A stretch of 46,782 bases of DNA from the NCBI GenBank assembly GCA_964574815.1, contig CAZNPL010000046.1:1-46782 (forward strand), in the 5' to 3' direction. A program made the translations under genes and the position numbers. The number at the start of each line of letters is the position of its first letter. Position 1 is the first letter of the stretch. Shown in pieces: positions 1 to 8,956 of this stretch. The notes beneath the pieces were generated by a model. The model had not been told where the DNA came from, did no database searches, and was given only the letters and a program-made list of their open reading frames with translations. Source of the stretch: CAZNPL01 sp964574815. GTDB taxonomy: Bacteria; Planctomycetota; Phycisphaerae; UBA1845.

Positions 1-2430
1 GAACCGGGCCGCCAGGGCGCGAAAACCCAGCTGCGCTCGCTTAATTTGGGTCTAGGCGGCAGCAACCGAACCATCATCAAGCAGGCATACGAGATGCTCG
101 TTTCGAATCGAACGGCACTGGCCAAAGCCGCCGTCGGCACGATGGTCACACTGGATCGCGTGTACGAGCTTGTAGAGGGCAACCTCTCCAACGAGAGGCG
201 GACCGACATCCACGAAATCAGCGAACGCTTCAAGGATGACCCCGAAATTCAGGGCTGGGTGCTCCGTGCAGCGAAGGCGATCTGCCTCCTGGAATTCGTC
301 CGTGACCTTCCGCGAACGGAGGCAAACATCGCGGCCTTCCTCGTGGACAAGGTGGGTGACGCAGCCCCGGCATCTGAGGTCGAGGCCGCCATTAAGAAGC
401 TGCAGGCTGCGCAGTTCATCCGCGAAACTGAGGATGGGTGGAAGCTGCAGACCGCCCAAGAGAAGAACTGGGAGACCGAGAAGCGAGCCCATGATCCCAA
501 ACCTCGTGACCGCCATGAAATTGTTCGTCACGCCCTGCGCGACATCTTTGGCGAACCGGCGCTCCGGACCTACCGTCACAAAGACTATCGCACCTTTCGG
601 ATCGGCATCCGTGTGGATGGCACGGTCGTCGGCGACGAGGGCGATGTCACGTTGTCGTTATACAGGGCCGAAGATGACCAAGAAATGCCCAAGCGAATCA
701 ATGAAGCGCGAGACGAAAGTCGCCAGAAGGACCACGAGAATGATCTGTACTGGGTGTTTTCGTTGACGCCGGAGATTGACGAGTTGGTGGCTCAACTGTT
801 CGCTTCCAAGAAAATGGTCGAGAAATACGATCAACTGCGGGCACAGAAAAAGATCACGCACGACGAGGCTACTTGTCTTCAAGACGAGAAGAATGCCGTT
901 CTTGGCTTTGAATCGCGACTACGGGACAAGCTAGCGGACGTTCTTGAGCAAGGCACGGGCATGTTTCGGGGTGTTGCGCGCGACGCCTCCTCACTCGGGA
1001 AGAGCCTAGGAGAGGTAATACGCAAGCTCCTTGATCAGATCGTTCCCGACCTCTACCCGAAATTGGAGATGGGCTCGCGTCCGCTGAAAGGCGACGAAGC
1101 CGATGTTTTCCTAAAGGCGGCCGACCTTACTGCGCTTCCGCAGGTGTTTTACGTCGGCGATCGTGGATTAGGCTTGGTTACGAAGGAGGGTACGAAGTAC
1201 CTGCCCAATCCTAACGCGGACATTGCCAAAGAGGTGCGGGATTATCTGGCCAGTCAGAGCGAGTACGGAAACCTCGAAGCCTGCCTCGGCAAGGCCCTGG
1301 AACGCCAATTCAATAGCACGCCTTACGGATGGGAACGCGACATGCTGCGCTTGGTTCTGTCCGTCTTGTTCCGTGCGGGCGTGATCGATGTCTCGTTCGG
1401 CGGCCAGAAATTCGACTCCTATGCCGACCCCCGAAGTCGTGACCCGTTGATCAACAACACCAAGTTTCGGTCCGCGCGTTTCACGCCGGTCAAACCCATT
1501 GACCTCAAGACACTTACCCAGGCGGTTCAGAGTTACGAATCACTGACAGGCAAAACGGTGGACGTGGAGAAGAATGCCATCGCGGCAGCCGCCAAGACAT
1601 TTGCAGGCGAGGAACTGAAACAGGTTATGCCCGTCGAGGCCCAGGTGCGGGCGCACAGACTGCCGGTCATCTCCGTCGTGCAAGAATATCGCGAGGAACT
1701 TACCGGCATCGAGAACGGCTCCGCGGATGACTGCGTGAACCTGTTGGCGACGGGGGCGGTCTCACTCAAGGAGGGCCGCGACCGCATCCGGAAGATTGCG
1801 GATTGCCTGACCGAGCAGGGGATGCTGGTTCTACAGAAGGCGCGCCTGGCGGCGAACGAGATGCGCTTTCAGCTCGAGGCACACGGCCAGGCCATACTCG
1901 CTGAGAAGGGAAAACAGCTTCACGACCTGATACAGTCCGAGACCTTCTTCAAGTCGATGCAGGAGATCGAGGCGGCGACGCAGGACGTCATGGCCGGATA
2001 TCGCGATCTCTACAAGAACGCCCATACCGAACGCGCCGCTCAGTACGAGGAGGCCGTCGAGAAGCTCAAGGGCCGCTCGGAATGGGAGAAAGTACCCGAG
2101 TCCATGCGCGAGCCGGTGCTGTACGCACTGACTTCGCGCTGTTGCGTTGAGTCCGACTTCCCGGAAACAAGTCTTGCGTGCACGGCATGCCGCGCGAGCG
2201 TGAACCAGATGGAATCCGATCTCGCCGCCCTCGGTGGCCTGTTTGCCAACGCGGTGGCCGAAATCCAGCGCCTGACCACGCCGCCCGAAGTGAAGATCGA
2301 GCGCGTGCGGGTGTCCGAGTTCTTCTCCGGATCGTTCGAGTCGCCGGACCAGGTCAAGGAGGCCGTGGCGAGGCTGCAGGACCACCTGCTCAAGTTGTTG
2401 GACGAGGGCGTCAAGATCGTGGTGGAGTGA
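1..2430 (+). CDS. brxC: BREX system P-loop ATPase BrxC, C-terminal part (5' end outside window)
   Basis: BrxC is the large ATPase of BREX phage defence, which blocks phage DNA replication and works with a host-DNA methyltransferase. The frame is open to base 1 and reads through a TTG at 46, so the gene is cut by the window edge rather than starting there. About 809 residues remain; full BrxC proteins are about 1,200, so the N-terminal Walker A region lies to the left. The visible part is mostly helical with charged segments and has a Cys-rich patch near the end (Cys at SRCCVES and the CTAC pair), plausibly metal-binding. Identity rests mainly on position: pglX starts 3 bases after its stop, followed by pglZ and brxL, the canonical type 1 order. 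Confidence 0.88.
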   Translation, partial: EPGRQGAKTQLRSLNLGLGGSNRTIIKQAYEMLVSNRTALAKAAVGTMVTLDRVYELVEGNLSNERRTDIHEISERFKDDPEIQGWVLRAAKAICLLEFVRDLPRTEANIAAFLVDKVGDAAPASEVEAAIKKLQAAQFIRETEDGWKLQTAQEKNWETEKRAHDPKPRDRHEIVRHALRDIFGEPALRTYRHKDYRTFRIGIRVDGTVVGDEGDVTLSLYRAEDDQEMPKRINEARDESRQKDHENDLYWVFSLTPEIDELVAQLFASKKMVEKYDQLRAQKKITHDEATCLQDEKNAVLGFESRLRDKLADVLEQGTGMFRGVARDASSLGKSLGEVIRKLLDQIVPDLYPKLEMGSRPLKGDEADVFLKAADLTALPQVFYVGDRGLGLVTKEGTKYLPNPNADIAKEVRDYLASQSEYGNLEACLGKALERQFNSTPYGWERDMLRLVLSVLFRAGVIDVSFGGQKFDSYADPRSRDPLINNTKFRSARFTPVKPIDLKTLTQAVQSYESLTGKTVDVEKNAIAAAAKTFAGEELKQVMPVEAQVRAHRLPVISVVQEYREELTGIENGSADDCVNLLATGAVSLKEGRDRIRKIADCLTEQGMLVLQKARLAANEMRFQLEAHGQAILAEKGKQLHDLIQSETFFKSMQEIEAATQDVMAGYRDLYKNAHTERAAQYEEAVEKLKGRSEWEKVPESMREPVLYALTSRCCVESDFPETSLACTACRASVNQMESDLAALGGLFANAVAEIQRLTTPPEVKIERVRVSEFFSGSFESPDQVKEAVARLQDHLLKLLDEGVKIVVE
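36..55 (+). repeat. 20-base match, inverted, between the two window ends
   Basis: CTCGCTTAATTTGGG at 36-50 has its exact reverse complement at 46734-46748, and the match extends with one mismatch through CTAG to 55 and 46729. Both copies lie 34-35 bases from an end of the window. The left copy is inside brxC, the right one in the leader of the gene at 46750. Confidence 0.6.
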
Positions 2431-2433
2431 TTC

Positions 2434-5400
2434 ATGGACCAGGCCGTCCGCAACAAACTGCGCAACGTCGTCACCCAGTGCCGCAAGGCCCTGGAGGACG
2501 CTACGGCCCAGGCACTCCAGGGGCGCTTCGGTATCTACCCCGCGCGCAGGAAGGGCGAGGTCCAGATCGAGGACGAGTCCCGCACGGGCCACCTCTCGGA
2601 CGAGGACCGCGCCTGCCGCCAGGACCTCATCGAGCACCTGAACCATATCCAGGCCATCGGATACAAACCCCGCGAGGCGCTGGACCAGCTCGTCCGCGAG
2701 ATCGCCTTCACACATCTCAACCGCCTATGCGCCTACAAGATGATGGAGGCTCGCGGTCTCATCCGCGAGGCCGTGAGCCGGGGCATGAAGTCCCAGGGAT
2801 TCTTCTTTTATCTTGCCGACCACTCGGACGACGAGAAGCTTCACAAGACCGGCCACCAGGACGCGGCCTATCGGAACTTCCTCGATTGGCTGGGCGGGAC
2901 GCTCTCCGATGAGATCGGCGTCCTCTTCAACCCGAATGACCCGGCCAATCGCATCTACCCGCCGCAGCGCGTGCTCGACGAGGTGCTTCGCCTGATCAAC
3001 GGTGAAGACCTCAACGGCATCTGGACCGAGGACGAGACCATCGGCTGGGTATACCAGTACTTCACCCCAAAGGAACTGCGGGACCAGGCGCGGAAGGAGA
3101 GCCAGGCTCCGCGCAACTCCTACGAACTCGCCTTCCGCAACCAGTTCTTCACGCCCCGCTACGTGGTCGAGTTTCTCACGGATAACACCCTCGGCCGCAT
3201 CTGGTACGAGATGCGCAAGGGCGAGACCGTTATCAAGGATCGCTGCCGGTATCTGGTCCGGCGGCCTAAGGAGGTCTTCCTGAAGGAAGGCGAGGAGCCG
3301 CCTGCGGAAGCCCAGGAGACCCGCGACGACCTCTCCCAGGACGAGCTGCTCCGGCAGCCGGTCTACATCCCGCACCGGTCCAAGAAAGACCCGCGCGAGA
3401 TCAAGGTCCTCGATCCGGCCTGCGGAAGCGGGCACTTCCTGCTCTACTGCTTCGACCTCCTGCAAGCCATCTACGAGGAGACTTACGACGACCTGGACCT
3501 CGGCCCTGCGCTCAAGCAGGACTACCCGACGCTGCATGACCTCCGCCGCGAGATGCCCGGTCTTATTCTCGGGCACAATCTGCACGGCATTGACATTGAC
3601 CTTCGCGCAACGCAGATCGCGGCGCTGGCCCTGTGGCTCCGCTGTCAGCGGGCTTACCAGGGGTTGGGTCTTAAAAACGGTGAGCGTCCCAAGATCACCC
3701 GATCGAACATCGTCTGCGCCGAACCAATGCCGGGTGAAGCGGACCTGTTGAAGGAATTCACAGCTACGTTGCAGCCTAAGGTGCTGGGTCAGCTTGTCGA
3801 GGTCATCTTCGAAAAGATGAAGCTCGCAGGCGAAGCCGGTTCTCTCTTGAAGATCGAGCGGGAGATACAGGAGGCGGTTGCCACAGCGAAAGAGGAATAC
3901 GCAGCGGCAATGCGGCGCCGCAAGGCCGAGGTCGGCTATCTCCCCGGCATGGCCCCGCCGCGGGAAGCGACGCTCTTCGATTTCGCAGACATGAACGACG
4001 AGGCGTTTCTGGACCGGGCTGAAGGTGACATCGTCACGGCACTCCGCCAGTATGCGGAACAGAAGGCCAACGGTAAAGCGTTCCGACGGCAGCTGTTCGC
4101 GGAGGATGCGGCTCGTGGTTTCGCGTTCGTGGATGTCTGTCGGGAACAGTTTGACGTCGTGTTGATGAACCCGCCATTCGGGTTAGTGCCTCAGCAGGTA
4201 TTCGAGTATCTGCAACAGCGCTACCCAGATACCTATGTGGACGTCTATGGGGCCTTTGTGGTCAGAGGTTCACAGTTTGCCAGGGATGGGCTTGTGGGGG
4301 CGATCACCTCGCGCTCCTTCATCACTTCCAAGAAGCTGGAACGCTGGCGGCGAAATCAGCTCCTCTATGGCATCGATCTGATTGTCGACCTGGGGCGTGG
4401 GGTAATGGACGACGCTCTGATCGACAGTGCTACGTATATCGTTCGCTCCGCAGGATCGGTTTTCCCTGGCCTACTGGCGATTGACCTGCGTCGGCAAGCA
4501 GACAAGGGACAGACACTACAAGACATGATCCGTTCAAGGTTTCATTCCTCGCTAGTGTTCGATGCACACAGGGCGGGGCTCGAAGGCCTGCCGGGATCGA
4601 GGATGCTGTATTCGGCTTCCGACCGGTTGGCGGAGCTTCTGAGAGATGGCGAACCCTTTGAGCCGTCAGTTGGAACCGTCCGCAAGGGCCTGACGACGTT
4701 TGACGATTTTCGCTTTCTGAAGCTCAGGTGGGAACTATTCCCCTCTGAGATAGGCAAAGGAGGATGGGAGTACTTCGCCAAGGGAGGCGAGTACGCAAAA
4801 TACTACACGGACGTGCACTTGTGCGTAAACCGCAAGGACGATGGGGCGGAGCTTGCCGAGGTCAACATTCGTGTCAACGGACAGACGGCCCAAAGTAGGC
4901 AAGGGTCTTCGTATTACTACCGACCTGGTTGTCAATACACCGGTCGAAGCGCAAAGGGCTTTTCGGCTAGAGCCATTCCGGCCGACTGTGTGATGTCGAG
5001 CAACGCACCCCTAATCCTGTCGGAATCGTCTGTCAGCCCGATGTATCTCCTCGGCTGGGTCAATTCACGGTTGATGCGAGCGATCATTCAGATGCAGGCG
5101 ATGGCCGACGATTACGTTCCCGGTATTGTCAAGAGCCTGCCGTGGGCACGACCCACAGACGGGCTGACGAGGGAGATCGAAAACCGGACGAGATGCTTGG
5201 TCGACGACTATAGACGTTTGGCGAATGAGGAGGAGACTGATCCTCTGTTTTGCGGAGTCAGGCTAGGTAAGGGTGTGCCGCTGGCGGTGGCCCAGTTTGT
5301 AACGGGTTGGTCGGAGGAGTTCGAAAGGACAAAGGCCGTCATCGTAGGACACCAACGAGCGGTTACGGACGCCATAGACGACCTGTATGGCCTGCAGTCG

Positions 5401-6348
5401 GAAGGTCTTGGCGAGGATGTCATCGAGACAGATGTAACTGTTGAGGTGACTGCTGACCTGCCTGGAGAGCGCGAGTGGGCGGAACGGATTCTCTCGTGGG
5501 TTCTTGGGAGCGTACTGGGCCGTTGGGACATCCGCTTCGCCAGGGGCGAGCGACAACCGCCTGAACTGCCTGATCCCTTCGCCCCGCTTCCTGTCTGCCC
5601 GCCGGGCATGCTTCAGGGTCTCGAGGGCCTGCCGGCCAAGCCAGAGGACGTGCCGTCGGACTACCCTTTGCGCATCGACTGGGACGGCATTCTGGTGGAC
5701 GACCCGGAGCAGGATGACGATATCGTCCGCCGCGTCCGGGACGGGCTGGAGATCATCTGGAAGGACCGCGCCGAGGCCGTCGAAGAGGAGGCTTGCGGAA
5801 TCCTCGGCGTGCGGGAACTGCGCGACTACTTCCGAAAGCCCGGCAACGGTGGGTTCTGGATGGACCACGTGAAGCGGTACTCCAAGAGTCGCCGCAAGGC
5901 CCCGATTTACTGGTATCTGCGTTCCGCCAAGGGCAACTACGGTCTCTGGCTCTACTACCATCGCCTGGACAAGGACATCCTCTTCAAGGCGCTGCTCAAC
6001 TACGTCGAGCCCAAGATTCACCTGGAAGAGGACCGCCTGAACACGCTGCGCGCCCGCAAGGACACGACGGGAAGCTCCGGCCGCGAGGCCAAGCAGATCG
6101 AAAAAGACATGGACCGCCAGGAGCAGTTCGTCTCCGAGCTGCACGACTTCAAGGACAAACTCCGCCGCGCGGCCGACCTGCACTTGACACCAGACCTCAA
6201 CGACGGCGTGGTGCTCAACGTCGCCCCACTATGGGAGCTCGTGCCCTGGAAGGAGGCCAAGAAGTACTGGGAGGAACTCGCCGAGGGCAAATACGAGTGG
6301 TCCAGCATCGGCAAGCAACTCCGCGAGAAGGAGCTGGTGAAGGCATGA
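2434..6348 (+). CDS. pglX: BREX-1 adenine-specific DNA methyltransferase PglX
   Basis: PglX methylates an adenine in a non-palindromic site to mark host DNA and is needed for BREX exclusion of phage. The 1304-residue protein has the class gamma N6-adenine methyltransferase motifs: the SAM-binding motif DPACGSGHFLL near residue 326 and the catalytic NPPFG near 579, preceded by FDVVLM. The region after about residue 600 should hold the target-recognition domain, and the C-terminal 250 residues are charged and helical. The ATG lies 3 bases after brxC with GGAG upstream. The stop overlaps the pglZ start by four bases (ATGA), so the two are probably translationally coupled. Base composition is lower in GC in the middle of the gene than at either end, which suggests exchange of the recognition region. 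Confidence 0.95.
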   Translation: MDQAVRNKLRNVVTQCRKALEDATAQALQGRFGIYPARRKGEVQIEDESRTGHLSDEDRACRQDLIEHLNHIQAIGYKPREALDQLVREIAFTHLNRLCAYKMMEARGLIREAVSRGMKSQGFFFYLADHSDDEKLHKTGHQDAAYRNFLDWLGGTLSDEIGVLFNPNDPANRIYPPQRVLDEVLRLINGEDLNGIWTEDETIGWVYQYFTPKELRDQARKESQAPRNSYELAFRNQFFTPRYVVEFLTDNTLGRIWYEMRKGETVIKDRCRYLVRRPKEVFLKEGEEPPAEAQETRDDLSQDELLRQPVYIPHRSKKDPREIKVLDPACGSGHFLLYCFDLLQAIYEETYDDLDLGPALKQDYPTLHDLRREMPGLILGHNLHGIDIDLRATQIAALALWLRCQRAYQGLGLKNGERPKITRSNIVCAEPMPGEADLLKEFTATLQPKVLGQLVEVIFEKMKLAGEAGSLLKIEREIQEAVATAKEEYAAAMRRRKAEVGYLPGMAPPREATLFDFADMNDEAFLDRAEGDIVTALRQYAEQKANGKAFRRQLFAEDAARGFAFVDVCREQFDVVLMNPPFGLVPQQVFEYLQQRYPDTYVDVYGAFVVRGSQFARDGLVGAITSRSFITSKKLERWRRNQLLYGIDLIVDLGRGVMDDALIDSATYIVRSAGSVFPGLLAIDLRRQADKGQTLQDMIRSRFHSSLVFDAHRAGLEGLPGSRMLYSASDRLAELLRDGEPFEPSVGTVRKGLTTFDDFRFLKLRWELFPSEIGKGGWEYFAKGGEYAKYYTDVHLCVNRKDDGAELAEVNIRVNGQTAQSRQGSSYYYRPGCQYTGRSAKGFSARAIPADCVMSSNAPLILSESSVSPMYLLGWVNSRLMRAIIQMQAMADDYVPGIVKSLPWARPTDGLTREIENRTRCLVDDYRRLANEEETDPLFCGVRLGKGVPLAVAQFVTGWSEEFERTKAVIVGHQRAVTDAIDDLYGLQSEGLGEDVIETDVTVEVTADLPGEREWAERILSWVLGSVLGRWDIRFARGERQPPELPDPFAPLPVCPPGMLQGLEGLPAKPEDVPSDYPLRIDWDGILVDDPEQDDDIVRRVRDGLEIIWKDRAEAVEEEACGILGVRELRDYFRKPGNGGFWMDHVKRYSKSRRKAPIYWYLRSAKGNYGLWLYYHRLDKDILFKALLNYVEPKIHLEEDRLNTLRARKDTTGSSGREAKQIEKDMDRQEQFVSELHDFKDKLRRAADLHLTPDLNDGVVLNVAPLWELVPWKEAKKYWEELAEGKYEWSSIGKQLREKELVKA

Positions 6349-8945
6349 GTCCGGCCATCGTCACAGATCATCTGGTGGGCCTCATTGCTAAGCAGGTCGC
6401 GGCTAACGGCCTCGTGGTCTGGTACGACCCCGAAGGCATCTATGCCGAGGCGGTCGAGGCACTCGACCTGCCCGATACGACGGTCCTGCGCTACGAGGGC
6501 AGCTTTATCGACCTGCGTTGGCGGATCGACCAGAAGAAGCTCATGGATGGTGAAGAGCCGCCGCGTCTGCTGGTCTACGTGCCCATGGCCCAGGATAAGA
6601 CGCACCACGCTCTGATCGAGTTGGAGGCAGCGGGGGTCGTCATGCAGCCGGGCCAGCAGCCGCCCATGCGTAACACGCGCCTTGCGATCGTTGCCCGCAA
6701 CTCGCTGAAACGTGTGTTGGGCGACGAGATCGCATCCGATGTGGAGAAACAAACGGATGCGGGCAAGCTGACGCTGGCCGACCTCAACGCCTTGGCCGAC
6801 AAAGGCGGTGAAATCTCAAAGGGCGTGCTCGCCCTCATCTTCGGCACCGGCAACCCGCAAGACATCGCCCTGGCGTTTCTGGATAGCGACCGCCATGCCA
6901 GCGAGATCAAGAAGAAGGAGGCGGAGGGTGAACTCGCGGAGCTTCTCCTCCGGGATTTCGGCTTCGAAACGCCGAAGGATGCCGGACTCCAAGATTTGCG
7001 CCAGCGCCTGGCTCGCTACGTCCTATTGACCGACTTAGTTGCTGGGCTTGGCGGGGCCGTCCCGTCCAAGCTCGATTCCGCCCCGATTGCCTCCGCGCCC
7101 ACGAGCCGAAACGCATGCATGGCGCTCGCCCGCGCGTGGCGCTTACGCCGCGATCGGCGCGGAAGTTACATCGCTGCCGCAACGCAGGTCGAGCAGGAAT
7201 TCGCACTGGCAACTGTGGATTTCGACCCGGGCGCAATTGCGGAGATCGAAACCTTCTCCGCCATCGAGCGCGCTCTATTGCGGCACGTCGAGAACCGCCT
7301 CCTGGAGGCTACGGACGGCGAAATGCTGAACGCGGCCGAGTCACGCCTGTCTCGCTTCTGGTGCGACGTGGAGCCGAAACTCCAGGCCCGGTGGGCGCTG
7401 GTGGCATCGGCCGCCGAGGTCCTCCTCGAGGCCGAGCGCGTGGAGCACGCCTTGAAGAAGGCCCCAACGTCCCTGCCAGACCTCGTCAAGCAGTATGCCG
7501 ACGGCCGCTCGCCGTGGTGCCAGTTCGACACTCATCACCGCCACATGGAGAGCCGCTGGCACAACTTCGAACCGCAGATCGGCGATGATCACGAAAGCAT
7601 CGAGAAGTTGATCATCCGCGCCCGGCAGCGCTATACTCAGGTGGGTTCTGATCTGGCTCGGCTGTTCGTGGGGCAAATCCAGAAGACAAGACTTCCAATC
7701 AAGGGCCTGATCCGCCAGCGGGACATTTTCGAGAAGCACGTCAAGCCGACGCTGGGTACAGCGAAGGTCGCCTACGTGTGGGTGGACGCTCTCCGCTTCG
7801 AGATGGCACGCGAGCTCGCCCGCCTGCTCAAGGAAGACTTCGAAATCGAGTTGCACCCGGCGGTCAGCACCGTGCCCACGATCACCGAGATCGGCATGGC
7901 GGCGCTCCTTCCCCGCGCCCACGAGTCGGCGAAGGTCGTCAACGCCGGTGGAGGCAAGCTGGCCGTTGAGATCGGCGGAACGGTCATCAAGGACCGCAAA
8001 GACCGCGTCGTGTTCCTGACGGAGCACGCAGGCGTGAGCGTATTCGAGACCAAACTGGAGAATCTCCTGCCCAAGCCGTCCAAGAAGATTCGAGAAGGCA
8101 TCGAGAAAGCCCAGTTGGTTCTGGTGACGTCGCAGGAAATCGACGAACTCTGCGAACAGGACAACATTGCCCAAGCCCGGCGTCAAATGGACGGCGTCTT
8201 GAACGATCTGCGGAGAGGGATTCGGGTCCTGGCCGAGGCCGGGATCGAACGGATCGTTCTGACCTCCGATCACGGGCACCTCTTCGCCGACGAGCTGAGC
8301 GAAGACATGAAAGTCGATGCGCCGGGCGGGGAGACCGTGGACCTCCACCGGCGTGTATGGGTCGGACGCGGCGGGAAGGCGGGTGACGCTTACCTGCGTG
8401 CTCCCCTGACGGCGTTAGGCATGGAGGGGGAATTCGATCTGGCTGCGCCGTGGACCTTTGCGTGCTTCAAGGCCAAGGGCGGCGGTAGGGCCTATTTCCA
8501 CGGTGGCCTTTCTCCGCAGGAATTGATCATCCCGCTCTTGGTCTTGCAGCCCCGCGCGAAGTCGGTGGCCGGGCCGCCGTCGGGGATCGAATGGAAGCTC
8601 ACGCCGGGCAGCCAGAAGCTCACGACGCGGTTCTTCTCGGTTCTGGTGGAAGGACGAAACACAAGCCTGTTTGTGTTAGAGCCACCGAAGGTGCGCATCG
8701 AGATCCGGGCCAAGGGCAAGAATGTTTCACGACCTGTGAGCGCCTCCTACGGGTTCGACGAGGCAACGGGCGATGTCGTTCTCAAGAAGCACGACGCCAG
8801 CCCCCAAGACATCGCCCCCAACACCATCACGCTAATGGTCGTTGAGGAAGTTGATCAAAAGACCGTAGGGTTGTACTTGGTTGACGGCGCGAGTGAGGCT
8901 GAATTGACCCGCGTGGAGAAAATCGAGGTGGCCATTGCCCTGTAG
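6345..8945 (+). CDS. pglZ: BREX-1 phosphatase-like protein PglZ (type A)
   Basis: PglZ is a core BREX protein of the alkaline-phosphatase superfamily; some members have been shown to have nuclease activity. The 866-residue protein carries the PglZ-domain signatures VWVDALRFEMA near residue 478 and TSDHGHLF near 640, with Asp and His residues expected to bind metal. The frame stays open upstream into pglX, but the ATG at 6345 overlaps the pglX stop by four bases and gives the normal PglZ N-terminus (MSPAIVTDHL), so it is the start. The gene sits third in the operon and ends 11 bases before brxL. Confidence 0.95.
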   Translation: MSPAIVTDHLVGLIAKQVAANGLVVWYDPEGIYAEAVEALDLPDTTVLRYEGSFIDLRWRIDQKKLMDGEEPPRLLVYVPMAQDKTHHALIELEAAGVVMQPGQQPPMRNTRLAIVARNSLKRVLGDEIASDVEKQTDAGKLTLADLNALADKGGEISKGVLALIFGTGNPQDIALAFLDSDRHASEIKKKEAEGELAELLLRDFGFETPKDAGLQDLRQRLARYVLLTDLVAGLGGAVPSKLDSAPIASAPTSRNACMALARAWRLRRDRRGSYIAAATQVEQEFALATVDFDPGAIAEIETFSAIERALLRHVENRLLEATDGEMLNAAESRLSRFWCDVEPKLQARWALVASAAEVLLEAERVEHALKKAPTSLPDLVKQYADGRSPWCQFDTHHRHMESRWHNFEPQIGDDHESIEKLIIRARQRYTQVGSDLARLFVGQIQKTRLPIKGLIRQRDIFEKHVKPTLGTAKVAYVWVDALRFEMARELARLLKEDFEIELHPAVSTVPTITEIGMAALLPRAHESAKVVNAGGGKLAVEIGGTVIKDRKDRVVFLTEHAGVSVFETKLENLLPKPSKKIREGIEKAQLVLVTSQEIDELCEQDNIAQARRQMDGVLNDLRRGIRVLAEAGIERIVLTSDHGHLFADELSEDMKVDAPGGETVDLHRRVWVGRGGKAGDAYLRAPLTALGMEGEFDLAAPWTFACFKAKGGGRAYFHGGLSPQELIIPLLVLQPRAKSVAGPPSGIEWKLTPGSQKLTTRFFSVLVEGRNTSLFVLEPPKVRIEIRAKGKNVSRPVSASYGFDEATGDVVLKKHDASPQDIAPNTITLMVVEEVDQKTVGLYLVDGASEAELTRVEKIEVAIAL

Positions 8946-8956
8946 AGGACACGCAG

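Noticed and set aside
36..48. TTG at 46 as the true start of the first gene
   Set aside because: The frame is open to base 1, and the protein is far too short for BrxC and begins inside its helical region.
5793..6344. Upstream extension of pglZ into pglX
   Set aside because: The extension is an out-of-frame reading of pglX; the ATG at 6345 gives the family N-terminus and overlaps the pglX stop.
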